Shown here: positions 35,776 to 46,306 of the stretch, piece after piece
Position numbering within the stretch: the stretch's first letter is position 1
Layout: the number at the start of each line of letters is the position of its first letter
Assembly: GCA_002928965.1 (NCBI GenBank)
Contig: PERU01000001.1
Location: forward strand, 434,001-498,000
Length of the DNA stretch: 64,000 bases
Direction of reading: 5' to 3'
Origin: Methylomonas sp.
Lineage (GTDB): Bacteria > Pseudomonadota > Gammaproteobacteria > Methylococcales > Methylomonadaceae
Translations under genes and position numbers: made by a program
The notes under the pieces: model-generated
Databases searched by the model: none
What the model was told of the DNA's origin: nothing
The model's input: the letters and a program-made list of their open reading frames with translations, nothing else

Positions 35776-36120
35776 GATTGGGTTGCAAATAACCTCCAGA
35801 AATTTTGCCTTACCAAAGTACGCTTTACTCGGTCATCTTGGTTGGGGGAGGTTGCTAAATAAATCTCCCTCAATGTCCCTTTACAGAAGAGGGGGGGTTA
35901 TTTTTGGCGAAATCCTTAATAGGCTGCTAGGGTTAAGTATCGAAGTCGATTCGGATGAATGGTCAATTTAACTTTTCAAGCTAGATTGGGCTTGAAAATG
36001 GCTGACTCAGTCCCAACTGTTTTAATGTGTGGGATTTAGTCCCGAATGTAGTGTGTTGAAATCAACAGGTATAGCAGGTAATGTATAACCGCAGCCTGAA
36101 CAATAATAAGGAGAAAGAGG
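35776..36120. other. intergenic region between ettA and hfq
   Basis: About 345 bases. It contains CCAGAAATTTTGCCTTA near 35795-35811, a 17-base match to 10861-10877 in the transposon. A likely hfq promoter (TTGAAA, 17 bases, TAATGT) lies at 36056-36084. No gene was seen. Confidence 0.4.
36056..36084 (+). promoter_or_regulatory. candidate promoter of hfq
   Basis: TTGAAA at 36056-36061 and TAATGT at 36079-36084 with a 17-base spacer, 37 bases upstream of hfq. Six-base matches of this quality occur by chance, so confidence is modest. Confidence 0.4.
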
Positions 36121-36363
36121 ATGTCGAAAGCGCAGAACTTGCAGGATAGTTTTTTGAATGCTCTACGTAAAGAGCATACGCCTGTGTCCATTTTTTTGGT
36201 GAACGGTATCAAGTTGCAAGGCCGGGTTGATTCGTTCGATCAATATGTAGTGATGTTGAAAAACACTGTCAATCAGATGGTCTATAAACACGCTATTTCC
36301 ACTATCGTGCCCAGCAAAAATGTCACTATGCATCGCGACAGCGATTCCAGTGATGAGAGCTAA
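36121..36363 (+). CDS. hfq: RNA chaperone Hfq
   Basis: An 80-aa Sm-like hexamer subunit that pairs sRNAs with mRNAs. The Sm1 and Sm2 motifs are intact: [42 protein letters not shown] and [12 protein letters not shown], with the conserved YKHA. The carboxy-terminal tail is short. A strong AAGGAGAAAGAGG precedes the ATG. It is first of the hfq-hflX-hflK-hflC group. Its presence fits the candidate trans-acting RNA at 17.9 kb. Confidence 0.98.
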   Translation: MSKAQNLQDSFLNALRKEHTPVSIFLVNGIKLQGRVDSFDQYVVMLKNTVNQMVYKHAISTIVPSKNVTMHRDSDSSDES

Positions 36364-36374
36364 GAGGTCTTTGT

Positions 36375-37670
36375 TTGTTTGAACGTCCCGAGGCAGGTGA
36401 ACGAGCCATTCTCGTTCATCTGAATTTGCAAGTCGGACAGGAAGATCTCGACGAGCTGAAAGAACTCACCAAGTCTGCAGGTGCCCAGCCCATCCATGTT
36501 GTGACAGGCAGCCGACAAAAGCCTGATCCCAAATATTTCGTCGGCAAAGGCAAGCTGGAAGAAGTCAAAGAGGCTGTTGCGGAATTTGCAGCCGACATCA
36601 TCATCGTCAATCACCCGTTATCACCCAGCCAACAACGTAATCTGGAAAAGTCGTTGGAAGTGAGGGTGGTTGATCGTAACGGGTTGATTTTGGATATATT
36701 TGCCCAGCGCGCCCAGACCTTCGAAGGCAAGTTGCAGGTCGAACTGGCTCAGCTCAAACATTTGTCGACACGCTTGATCCGGGGTTGGACACATTTGGAG
36801 CGACAAAAGGGCGGTATCGGTTTACGTGGACCGGGTGAAACTCAGTTGGAAACTGATCGTCGTTTGCTGGCAGTGAGGATCAAACAAATCCAGCAGCGTC
36901 TGGAAAAAGTCCAGAAGCAGCGTCATCAAGGTCGTAGCAAACGCAAAAAAGCCGAAATTCCCACTGTTTCCTTGGTGGGTTACACCAACGCCGGCAAATC
37001 AACCTTGTTTAACACTCTGACTGGAGCAGGTATTTATGCGGCTGATCAGTTGTTTGCCACGTTAGATCCGACATTACGACACCTGCCGTTGAGTAATGGT
37101 GGAGAAGTGATTTTGGCGGACACAGTAGGTTTCATCAGGCATTTGCCGCATGAGCTGGTGGCCGCTTTTCGGTCCACCTTGCAGGAAGCGGCTGAAGCCG
37201 ATTTATTGCTGCATGTGATTGACGCGCATGCCGAGGATAGGGATGACACCATCTTTCAGGTCAATCAGGTGTTAAACGATATTGACGCCGGCAAAATCCC
37301 CCAGTTACGGATTTTCAATAAAATCGATTTGTTGGATAGCGTATCGCCGCACATTGATTACGCCGATGATGGCAAACCGCACAGTGTTTGGATTTCTGCG
37401 CAAACCGGTAATGGTTGCGACTTGTTGCAACAGGCACTGAATGAGTTGTTTGCCAGTAGCAAGCTGATCAAAAAGTGCTTTTTACCTGCCGGTCAGTTGG
37501 GTCTCAAGTCCAAATGGTTTGGTTTGGTGCGGATTATCGATGAGGCAATGGATGAATATGGCGATTGCGAACTGACGATAGAAATTGATCCTAAAAATCT
37601 TGGCTTATTAAAAGAGATCAGGGTTGAGGATGTCGCCAAATATCAGCTTGCTGAGGCGGACATAACCTAG
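36375..37670 (+). CDS. hflX: ribosome-associated GTPase HflX
   Basis: A GTPase that splits stalled ribosomes after heat stress. It has an amino-terminal HflX domain (residues 1-190) including the conserved RVVDRNGLILDIFAQRAQTFEGKLQVELAQL and GPGETQLETDRR. The G domain shows GYTNAGKST (P-loop), LATLDPT, DTVGFI and NKIDLLD. Length 431 aa is typical. The ATG at position 36375 sits 11 bases after hfq, and the pair is expected to be co-transcribed. Confidence 0.97.
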   Translation: MFERPEAGERAILVHLNLQVGQEDLDELKELTKSAGAQPIHVVTGSRQKPDPKYFVGKGKLEEVKEAVAEFAADIIIVNHPLSPSQQRNLEKSLEVRVVDRNGLILDIFAQRAQTFEGKLQVELAQLKHLSTRLIRGWTHLERQKGGIGLRGPGETQLETDRRLLAVRIKQIQQRLEKVQKQRHQGRSKRKKAEIPTVSLVGYTNAGKSTLFNTLTGAGIYAADQLFATLDPTLRHLPLSNGGEVILADTVGFIRHLPHELVAAFRSTLQEAAEADLLLHVIDAHAEDRDDTIFQVNQVLNDIDAGKIPQLRIFNKIDLLDSVSPHIDYADDGKPHSVWISAQTGNGCDLLQQALNELFASSKLIKKCFLPAGQLGLKSKWFGLVRIIDEAMDEYGDCELTIEIDPKNLGLLKEIRVEDVAKYQLAEADIT

Positions 37671-37790
37671 TTTCTTGCCCGGAAATTGCGATTTTACGAT
37701 AGAATGGTTTACTTGATTGTGCGTGATGCTTCGGCGTTTTATCGCAACAACGAGTGAATGAAGTTAACAAACCGATTTGGAGTGTTTGGT

Positions 37791-38981
37791 ATGTCTTGGA
37801 ATGAACCCGGTGGTGATAAAAAAGACCCCTGGAGTGGTCGTAATGATAAAAACAGTCCACCTGATCTGGATGAAGTGATTCGTTCCTTACAGGATAAGTT
37901 AGGTGGTATTTTCGGTGGCAGTGGCGGAGGTTCTTCCGACGGTGCAGGCATGAAAGGGCTGGGTTATCTGGCAGCAGGTGCTGTGGTTCTGTGGAGTTTG
38001 AGCGGACTTTATACGGTCGACGAAGGTACCCGTGGTGTAGTGACGCGTTTTGGCGCCTATGTGGACACCACAACACCAGGTCTTAACTGGCATTTACCCG
38101 CCCCGATTGAACAAGTCCAAATCATTAACGTTGAACAGCAGCGTTTTATTGAAGTGGGCTACCGTTCCGGCAGTGGTCAGGCTATGGGTTCTGTCCCCAA
38201 AGAAGCCATGATGTTGACCAAAGACGAAAATATCGTCGATGTCAGGCTGGCTGTGCAATATCAGGTCAAAGACGCCAAAGATTATGCCTTTAATGTTCTG
38301 GATCCTAGTTCGACCTTGAAACAGGTCACCGAAAGCGTGCAACGTGGCGTTATTGGTGCCAACAACATGGATTTTGTGTTGACTGAAGGCCGCAGTGAGA
38401 TAGTCTTGGCGGTCAAATCCGAGATACAGTCGGTGATGGATGCCTATAAAACGGGGATTATTGTCACCAGCGTCAATTTACAAGATGCCCAGCCACCGGA
38501 ACAGGTGCAAGGTGCCTTTGAAGATGCTATCCGAGCGCGAGAAGACAAACAGCGCCTGATCAACGAAGCTGAAGCGTACTCCAATGATGTGGTACCTAAG
38601 GCTCGCGGTGCTGCCTCCCGTATCGTGCAGGAGTCAGAAGGTTATAAGGAAAAAGTGATTGCCCGGGCCAATGGTGATGTCAGTCGTTTTGCACAATTGA
38701 TGACGGAGTATAAAAAAGCCCCGGCTGTTACCAAGCAACGTATGTACATCGAAGCAATGGAATCCGTATTGGAACGTTCCAACAATATTTTGGTGGATGT
38801 AAAAGGGGGTAACAACATCATGTATTTACCGCTGGATAAGTTATCCAATAAAGTTGTTGTGGAAGCACCTGCTGCCTCGACTGTGGCGCATGAACCTTTA
38901 TCACTAACGACCCCGCCTATAAAAGAAATCAAAACCGATGTTCGCGCGTCTAGTCGTGAACGCGATATGAGAGGACGCTAA
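37791..38981 (+). CDS. hflK: FtsH protease modulator HflK
   Basis: A stomatin/prohibitin-like membrane protein that with HflC caps FtsH. The Gly/Asp-rich cytosolic start (MSWNEPGGDKKDPWSGRND) matches E. coli HflK MAWNQPG. One transmembrane segment (GLGYLAAGAVVLWSLSGLYTV) is followed by the SPFH domain, with TRGVVTRFGAY and PGLNWHLP. I chose ATG 37791 over the open frame from 37758 by this homology and the GGAG upstream. The protein is 396 aa. hflC follows two bases after the stop. Confidence 0.95.
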   Translation: MSWNEPGGDKKDPWSGRNDKNSPPDLDEVIRSLQDKLGGIFGGSGGGSSDGAGMKGLGYLAAGAVVLWSLSGLYTVDEGTRGVVTRFGAYVDTTTPGLNWHLPAPIEQVQIINVEQQRFIEVGYRSGSGQAMGSVPKEAMMLTKDENIVDVRLAVQYQVKDAKDYAFNVLDPSSTLKQVTESVQRGVIGANNMDFVLTEGRSEIVLAVKSEIQSVMDAYKTGIIVTSVNLQDAQPPEQVQGAFEDAIRAREDKQRLINEAEAYSNDVVPKARGAASRIVQESEGYKEKVIARANGDVSRFAQLMTEYKKAPAVTKQRMYIEAMESVLERSNNILVDVKGGNNIMYLPLDKLSNKVVVEAPAASTVAHEPLSLTTPPIKEIKTDVRASSRERDMRGR

Positions 38982-38982
38982 G

Positions 38983-39837
38983 ATGGTAAATAAGATAATA
39001 GTTGGCGTAGGCGCATTGGTTGTCATCTTGTCGATGTCTGTGTTTACCGTCGCAGAAACGGAACGCGCCATTAAGTTTCAACTGGGTGAAATTGTTGCTT
39101 ATGATTTCAAACCGGGCTTACATTTAAAATTGCCGTTCATTAACAACGTCAAGAAATTTGATGCGCGTATTTTAACCATGGATTCTACCCCGGAGCGTTT
39201 TCTGACCGCAGAAAAGAAAAACGTTATCGTTGACTCCTTTGTAAAATGGCGGATTGCCGATGTTAAAACTTTTTATACTTCGGTAGCAGGTGATGCGGCT
39301 CAGGCCAATATCCGGCTGGATCAGATCATTAAGGATGCTTTCCGCAGCGAATTCAGCAAGCGTGAAATCAAGCAGTTGGTGTCAACCGATCGCAGCGTGA
39401 TTCGTGATGCACTGATTACCAATGTGACTCCGCATGCCTTGAAGCTGGGTATCAGCATTGTCGATGTGCAGGTTAAGCGCATCGATTTACCCAACGAAGT
39501 CAGCACTTCTGTTTATCAGCGTATGGAAGCCGAACGTGCGAGGGTTGCGCGTGAGTTTCGATCGCAAGGTTCCGAAGCGGCTGAGCGGATTCGTGCTGAT
39601 GCCGATAAGCAACGGGAAATCATTTTGGCCAATGCTTATCGTGATTCTGAGGTATTACGCGGTGAAGGTGATGCCAAAGCTGCCGAAGTGTTTGCAAAAA
39701 CCTATAGTGAAGATCAGGATTTTTATGCCTTTTACCGTAGTATGATTGCCTATAAACAAAGCTTGGGTAAATCCGGTAACATTATGGTGCTGGAACCTGA
39801 TTCTGATTTCTTCAAATTCTTCAAGCATCAGAAATAA
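38983..39837 (+). CDS. hflC: FtsH protease modulator HflC
   Basis: Partner of HflK in the FtsH-HflKC complex. It has an amino-terminal membrane segment (IIVGVGALVVILSMSVFTV), then an SPFH domain (AETERAIKFQLGEIVAYDFKPGLHLKLPFINNV...DSFVKWRI) and a long coiled coil (ERARVAREFRSQGSEAAERIRADADKQREI). Length 284 aa is slightly shorter than E. coli (334). It is translationally coupled to hflK. Confidence 0.96.
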   Translation: MVNKIIVGVGALVVILSMSVFTVAETERAIKFQLGEIVAYDFKPGLHLKLPFINNVKKFDARILTMDSTPERFLTAEKKNVIVDSFVKWRIADVKTFYTSVAGDAAQANIRLDQIIKDAFRSEFSKREIKQLVSTDRSVIRDALITNVTPHALKLGISIVDVQVKRIDLPNEVSTSVYQRMEAERARVAREFRSQGSEAAERIRADADKQREIILANAYRDSEVLRGEGDAKAAEVFAKTYSEDQDFYAFYRSMIAYKQSLGKSGNIMVLEPDSDFFKFFKHQK

Positions 39838-39857
39838 GTCAAATCATTCGAAACGCT

Positions 39858-39893
39858 GCAGAAAAACGCTCCGCTATGTGGGGCGTTTTCTGC
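39858..39893 (+). terminator. hairpin between hflC and hisZ
   Basis: A long inverted repeat (GCAGAAAA…TTTTCTGC) with a GC-rich core, ACGCTCC/GGGGCGT, followed by TTTTCT, 20 bases after hflC. It probably attenuates or terminates the hfl transcript; hisZ starts 17 bases later. Confidence 0.6.
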
Positions 39894-39910
39894 GATTGGG
39901 ATAAAGAAAA

Positions 39911-41116
39911 ATGCACAACTACCCTCAAGGGCATAAAAAAGACTCTTGGTTATTACCCGAAGGCATTACCGAGGTATTGCCCGAACAGGCGATGCAATTG
40001 GAAAGTCTGCGTCGTACTTTGCTGGATACGTTTGATTGCTGGGGATATCAGCTGGTTATTCCCCCGTTTGTGGATTTTCTGGATTCATTGTTGCACGGAT
40101 CCGGACACGATCTGGATTTACAAACCTTCAAATTAACCGATCAATTAAGTGGTGAAATGTTGGGTGTACGTGCCGATATGACGCCACAAGTCGCCCGTAT
40201 CGACGCGCATAATCTCAAGCATGAGTGGCCAACCCGTCTTTGTTATACCGGTACTGTTTTACATACATTGGGCGACCCATTGGAAAAAACCCGCAGTCCA
40301 ATGCAAATCGGCGCCGAACTATACGGTCATGCCGGAATTGAAAGCGATTACGAAGTCATCCAGTTAATGCTGGAAATGTTGGCCATCAGCGGTGTACAAA
40401 ACGTGCATCTGGATATGGGGCATGTAGGCATTTATCGCGCTTTGGTAGAACAGGCCGGCTTGAATCAGCAGCAGGAAGCAGAATTGTTCGATGTGCTGCA
40501 GCGCAAAGCCCGCACCGAACTTGCCGAGTTGGTTACAGAGTTTGATATTAGCGGCAATTTTAAAGCCATCTTCAATGCCTTGCCAAAATTGAACGGTGAT
40601 GCTGATGTATTGCTTAAAGCTTTGGATTTATTGGGTGCAGTGGACGCTGGCATTCAAACTGCCCTGCAAGATTTACAGGCGATTGCCGAAAAATTAAAAC
40701 GCGATTATCCCGCATTAACCGTTAGTTTCGATTTGGCAGAATTACGCGGCTATCATTACCACACCGGCATGGTGTTTGCGGCATTCGTGCCCCGCATCGG
40801 CAAAGAAATCGCCCGTGGCGGCCGGTACGATAATATCGGGGCTGTGTTTGGACGTGCCAGACCGGCAACCGGTTTTAGTGCGGATTTGAAGGTATTGGTT
40901 TCATTGCTCGGTGGCGATGTCGCTAAACACGCTCAAAACGTCTATGCACCTGCAGTTGACGATGCCGACCTGTCACAAGTGATCAGAGATTTAAGAGCCT
41001 CTGGTACTCGCGTCATCCGGCAACTGCCTGGGCAGCAGGGTGAGGCAGAGCAGCTGGGTTGCGAGGCGATATTAATCAAACAAAATCAACAATGGGTTGT
41101 TACCCCCATTGTCTAG
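39911..41116 (+). CDS. hisZ: ATP phosphoribosyltransferase regulatory subunit HisZ
   Basis: A catalytically dead histidyl-tRNA-synthetase paralogue that regulates short-form HisG in histidine synthesis. The class II fold is visible: LPEGITEVLPEQA, GYQLVIPPFVDFLDSLL, LSGEMLGVRADMTPQVARIDAH and LAELRGYHYHTGMVFAAF, with the motif 3-like end ARPATGFSADL. It lacks the anticodon-binding domain. Length 401 aa matches HisZ. It is located between hflC and purA as in many Gammaproteobacteria without an enteric his operon. Confidence 0.95.
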   Translation: MHNYPQGHKKDSWLLPEGITEVLPEQAMQLESLRRTLLDTFDCWGYQLVIPPFVDFLDSLLHGSGHDLDLQTFKLTDQLSGEMLGVRADMTPQVARIDAHNLKHEWPTRLCYTGTVLHTLGDPLEKTRSPMQIGAELYGHAGIESDYEVIQLMLEMLAISGVQNVHLDMGHVGIYRALVEQAGLNQQQEAELFDVLQRKARTELAELVTEFDISGNFKAIFNALPKLNGDADVLLKALDLLGAVDAGIQTALQDLQAIAEKLKRDYPALTVSFDLAELRGYHYHTGMVFAAFVPRIGKEIARGGRYDNIGAVFGRARPATGFSADLKVLVSLLGGDVAKHAQNVYAPAVDDADLSQVIRDLRASGTRVIRQLPGQQGEAEQLGCEAILIKQNQQWVVTPIV

Positions 41117-41144
41117 TCGTTCAAATGTCCTATATACCCGTTAG

Positions 41145-42479
<1,335 letters not shown>

Positions 42480-42489
42480 ATTGATTAAT

Positions 42490-42517
42490 TTAGAGGTGCA
42501 ATTTGTTGCACCTCTAA
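42490..42517 (+). terminator. hairpin after purA
   Basis: A perfect 12-bp stem, TTAGAGGTGCAA/TTGCACCTCTAA, with loop TTTG, ten bases after the stop codon. The T tract is short, so termination may be partial. The symmetric A/T flanks would suit either direction. Confidence 0.65.
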
Positions 42518-42622
42518 ATTATGCCATCAGCATTTTCTGAAATTGACAACGTTCAATAACCCCAGTACCTTAGCCCACTTTGTTCACCCGTCGTCTTCAA
42601 TCCTGAATCACAAGAGTCATTA

Positions 42623-43807
42623 ATGGAAGAATTTCATCGCATCAGCCGTTTGCCGCCTTACGTTTTTAACATTGTCAATGAACTGAAAGCCAAAGCACGA
42701 GCGGAAGGTGAGGACATTATCGATTTGGGCATGGGTAATCCCGACCAACCCACCCCGCAACATATTGTCGACAAACTGGTCGAAGTGGCGCAACGTGGCG
42801 AGACTCACCGGTATTCGGTTTCCAAGGGCATTCCCAGATTACGCAAAGCCATTTGCGGTTGGTACAAACGTCGATTTGATGTGGATCTGGATTACACTAC
42901 CGAAGCCATCGTCACGATCGGTTCCAAAGAAGGTTTGTCGCATTTGGCGCTGGCTACCTTGGGTCCCGGCGATGTGGTACTGGTACCCAACCCGGCTTAT
43001 CCGATTCACCCGTATGGTGTGGTGATTGCCGGTGCTGATATACGGCATGTGCCGTTGACACCCGGTGTTGATTTTTTCGAGGAACTGCAAAAAGGCATTG
43101 CCGAATGCTGGCCCAAACCGAAAATGCTGATTCTGAATTTTCCAGGCAATCCGACCTGTCAATGTGTCGAGCTGGATTTCTTCGAGAAAGTGGTGGCAAT
43201 TTGTAGAGAACACAATATCTGGGTGGTACATGATATTGCCTATGCCGACATCGTGTTTGATGGTTATGTGGCGCCTTCGATTTTGCAGGTGGAAGGTGCC
43301 AAAGACATTGCAGTTGAATTCTTCTCGCTGTCTAAAAGCTACAACATGCCGGGCTGGCGGGTTGGCTTTATGTGTGGCAATCCTACCCTGGTCGCAGCCT
43401 TGACCCGGATTAAATCCTATATGGATTATGGAACCTTTACACCAATTCAGGTAGCAGCCATTGCTGCGTTGGAAGGGCCGCAGGATTGCGTCAAGGAAAT
43501 CTGCGACATGTATCAGTCCCGCCGTGATGTGCTATGCGATGGTTTGAACGCCATGGGCTGGCATGTCGAAAAACCCAGAGCTACCATGTTTGTCTGGGCC
43601 AAAATTCCGCAAGCTTATCGGGAAATGGGGTCAATTGAATTTGCTAAAAAACTGATCATTGATGCCAAAGTGGCCGTTTCGCCGGGCATCGGTTTCGGTC
43701 AGCATGGCGATGATCACATTCGCTTCAGTTTGATCGAAAACGAACACCGTACCCGGCAAGCGTTGCGTAGCATTCGCAATATGTTGAAAAAAGACAACGT
43801 CATATAA
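42623..43807 (+). CDS. alaC: AlaC-like pyridoxal-phosphate aminotransferase
   Basis: A class I aminotransferase of the AlaC/YfdZ group (pyruvate plus glutamate to alanine). It starts with [36 protein letters not shown], the AlaC signature. The PLP lysine lies in [17 protein letters not shown], and [32 protein letters not shown] is conserved. 394 aa. It sits 36 bases upstream of hom and is probably in the same operon, an arrangement common in non-enteric Gammaproteobacteria. Confidence 0.93.
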   Translation: MEEFHRISRLPPYVFNIVNELKAKARAEGEDIIDLGMGNPDQPTPQHIVDKLVEVAQRGETHRYSVSKGIPRLRKAICGWYKRRFDVDLDYTTEAIVTIGSKEGLSHLALATLGPGDVVLVPNPAYPIHPYGVVIAGADIRHVPLTPGVDFFEELQKGIAECWPKPKMLILNFPGNPTCQCVELDFFEKVVAICREHNIWVVHDIAYADIVFDGYVAPSILQVEGAKDIAVEFFSLSKSYNMPGWRVGFMCGNPTLVAALTRIKSYMDYGTFTPIQVAAIAALEGPQDCVKEICDMYQSRRDVLCDGLNAMGWHVEKPRATMFVWAKIPQAYREMGSIEFAKKLIIDAKVAVSPGIGFGQHGDDHIRFSLIENEHRTRQALRSIRNMLKKDNVI

Positions 43808-43843
43808 TTGCCATCCATTTTGGTTTAACGCTAGGAGTCAGCT

Positions 43844-45154
43844 TTGAAGCCGGTAAAAGTAGGTGTTTTAGGGTTAGGGACCGTTGGTGGTGGTACGGTC
43901 AATGTGTTGAAAAGGAATGCCGAGGAAATCGCCCGTCGTGCAGGGCGGGAAATCACCGTTACCCGCGCGTCGGCACGCAATCTTTCGTTACAACGTATTT
44001 GCGACACGCAGGGCATTGTGCTGACAGCCGATCCTTTTGAAATTGTCAATGACCCCGACATTGACATCGTAGTGGAACTGATTGGCGGCTATGATCTGGC
44101 CAAACAATTAGTACTGACAGCTATTGCCAATGGCAAACATGTGGTTACCGCCAACAAGGCGCTGATTGCTTTGCACGGTAACGAAATCTTCGCCGAAGCC
44201 AGTAAAAAAGGTGTGATGGTATTGTTTGAAGCGGCTGTTGCCGGCGGCGTTCCTATTATCAAAGCCATCCGGGAAGGTCTGGCAGGTAATCAAATCAAAT
44301 GGCTGGCAGGCATTATCAATGGCACCGGTAACTTTATTCTCACCGAAATGCGCGACAAAGGTCGGGATTTCGCGGATGTCTTAGCAGAAGCTCAAGCGCT
44401 CGGTTATGCCGAAGCCGACCCAACTTTTGATGTGGAAGGCATTGATGCCGGTCACAAGCTGACCATTCTGGCCTCGATTGCATTTGGGATCCCGCTGCAA
44501 TTTGATAAAGTTTTTACCGAAGGCATTACCCAAATTACTCGTCTGGATGTGGAATACGCCGAAGCATTGGGTTATCGGATCAAAAACCTGGGTATTGCCC
44601 GTAAAACCGAGGATGGTATCGAGTTGCGTGTGCATCCCACCCTGATTCCGAAACGTCGGCTGATTGCCAATGTCGACGGCGTGATGAATGCGGTTTTAGT
44701 CTGTGGCGATGCTGTGGGACCAACCTTGTATTACGGGGCCGGTGCCGGCGCAGAGCCCACCGCGTCTGCAGTGGTTGCGGATTTAGTGGATGTGGTGCGT
44801 GCGATGACCAGTGACCCGGAAAACAGGGTGCCGCATCTGGCCTTTCAAGCCAATGCGATGGCTGATATTCCGGTATTACCGGCAGAACGCATCAAGACCG
44901 CTTATTACCTGCGCTTAACGGCTGAAGACAAACCCGGTGTGCTGGCCGATGTGACCCGAATTCTGGCGGCGCATAACATTAGTATCGAAGCACTGATCCA
45001 GAAAGAACCGCCCAAAGGTGAAGCTTCTGTACCCATCATCATGCTGACCCAATTAACCTTAGAAAAAGAAATGAACGCTGCGATTGCGGCCATTGAAGCG
45101 CTGGATACCGTCAGCGGCAAAGTGGCGCGAATTCGCTTGGAAACTTTAGGATAA
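43844..45154 (+). CDS. hom: homoserine dehydrogenase
   Basis: Reduces aspartate semialdehyde to homoserine in the threonine/methionine branch. It has a Rossmann nucleotide site (KVGVLGLGTVGGGTV), the dehydrogenase core GTGNFILTEM and the catalytic Lys in the VEGIDAGHKLTIL region. The carboxy-terminal ACT domain (residues 350-430, YYLRLTAEDKPGVLADVTRILAAHNISIEALIQKE) gives feedback control by threonine in relatives. TTG is the start, with AGGAG about six bases before it. It is not fused to aspartokinase. 436 aa. Confidence 0.97.
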   Translation: MKPVKVGVLGLGTVGGGTVNVLKRNAEEIARRAGREITVTRASARNLSLQRICDTQGIVLTADPFEIVNDPDIDIVVELIGGYDLAKQLVLTAIANGKHVVTANKALIALHGNEIFAEASKKGVMVLFEAAVAGGVPIIKAIREGLAGNQIKWLAGIINGTGNFILTEMRDKGRDFADVLAEAQALGYAEADPTFDVEGIDAGHKLTILASIAFGIPLQFDKVFTEGITQITRLDVEYAEALGYRIKNLGIARKTEDGIELRVHPTLIPKRRLIANVDGVMNAVLVCGDAVGPTLYYGAGAGAEPTASAVVADLVDVVRAMTSDPENRVPHLAFQANAMADIPVLPAERIKTAYYLRLTAEDKPGVLADVTRILAAHNISIEALIQKEPPKGEASVPIIMLTQLTLEKEMNAAIAAIEALDTVSGKVARIRLETLG

Positions 45155-45157
45155 AAC

Positions 45158-46252
45158 ATGGCCAACCCAACTCGTTATACAGGTATCATCGAACGTTATC
45201 GCGACCGCTTGCCGGTTTCCGCTGATACCCGGCTGATCAGTCTTTGCGAAGGCAACACCCCGTTGATCCAATTGCAAAATATTCCCCGATTGATTGGCAA
45301 GGACGTCGATATTTACGTCAAATTCGAGGGATTAAACCCTACCGGATCGTTTAAAGATCGCGGCATGACCATGGCGGTCACCAAAGCGGTGGAAGAGGGC
45401 AGTCAGGCGATTATCTGCGCATCGACCGGCAATACCTCGGCCGCTGCTGCCGCGTATGCCGTCAGGGCAGGTATCAAGGCGTTTGTGCTGATTCCGGACG
45501 GTAAAATTGCTCTGGGTAAACTGGCGCAAACTTTAATGTATGGCGCGCAGATCATTCAGATCAATGGCAATTTTGATGCCGGGATGGAGATTGTTAAGCA
45601 AATTTCTGCTCATGCACCGGTGACCATCGTCAATTCCATCAATCCATTCCGTATTGATGGTCAGAAAACCGCCGCCTTCGAAATCGTCGATGCCTTGGGT
45701 GATGCCCCTGATTTCCACTGTCTGCCCGTAGGCAATGCCGGTAATATTACGGCCTATTGGAAAGGATATAAGGAATATTCTACGGATACCGCCACCCATA
45801 AAGCGGTCACCAAAAAACGTCCGGTCATGTGCGGCTATCAGGCGGCAGGCGCAGCACCTTTTGTGGGCCGTGCGATGGTCGATAATCCCGAGACCGTTGC
45901 CACAGCGATTCGTATCGGTCATCCTCAATCCTGGGATGGAGCCTGGACAGCGCAAAAGCAATCCGGCGGTTGGTTTGAGTCGTTTACCGATCAACAGATT
46001 CTGGCTGCACAAAAGATGTTGTCGCAATTTGAAGGCATCTTCTGTGAACCGGCGTCTGCGACTTCCCTTGCTGGGGCTTTGCACGACATTGGTAACGGCA
46101 ATATCCCTGAAGGCAGCACCATTGTGTGTACCTTGACCGGCAACGGCATCAAAGATCCTGATATTGCCATCAGCCAATGTAAAGACGCGCATCCGGTGAC
46201 GATAGACGCCACCCTGGATGCGGTGAAGAAAGCCATCCTGGACTCGATGTAA
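45158..46252 (+). CDS. thrC: threonine synthase
   Basis: PLP enzyme that converts phosphohomoserine to threonine. The PLP lysine sits in NPTGSFKDRGMTMAV; CASTGNTSAAAAAYAVRAG binds the phosphate, and PVGNAGNITAYWKGYKE is conserved. 364 aa, the short (fold II, monomeric) type. It follows hom by three bases, so coupled expression is expected. No homoserine kinase gene is present nearby. Confidence 0.97.
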   Translation: MANPTRYTGIIERYRDRLPVSADTRLISLCEGNTPLIQLQNIPRLIGKDVDIYVKFEGLNPTGSFKDRGMTMAVTKAVEEGSQAIICASTGNTSAAAAAYAVRAGIKAFVLIPDGKIALGKLAQTLMYGAQIIQINGNFDAGMEIVKQISAHAPVTIVNSINPFRIDGQKTAAFEIVDALGDAPDFHCLPVGNAGNITAYWKGYKEYSTDTATHKAVTKKRPVMCGYQAAGAAPFVGRAMVDNPETVATAIRIGHPQSWDGAWTAQKQSGGWFESFTDQQILAAQKMLSQFEGIFCEPASATSLAGALHDIGNGNIPEGSTIVCTLTGNGIKDPDIAISQCKDAHPVTIDATLDAVKKAILDSM

Positions 46253-46272
46253 TCGCCTGGATGAATACTCTA

Positions 46273-46296
46273 AAGCCGGCGTTTGCCGGCTTTTTT
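46273..46296 (+). terminator. rho-independent terminator after thrC
   Basis: AAGCCGGC/GCCGGCTT stem with loop GTTT and a T6 tract, 20 bases after thrC. Confidence 0.95.
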
Positions 46297-46306
46297 ATGA
46301 TTTGAC

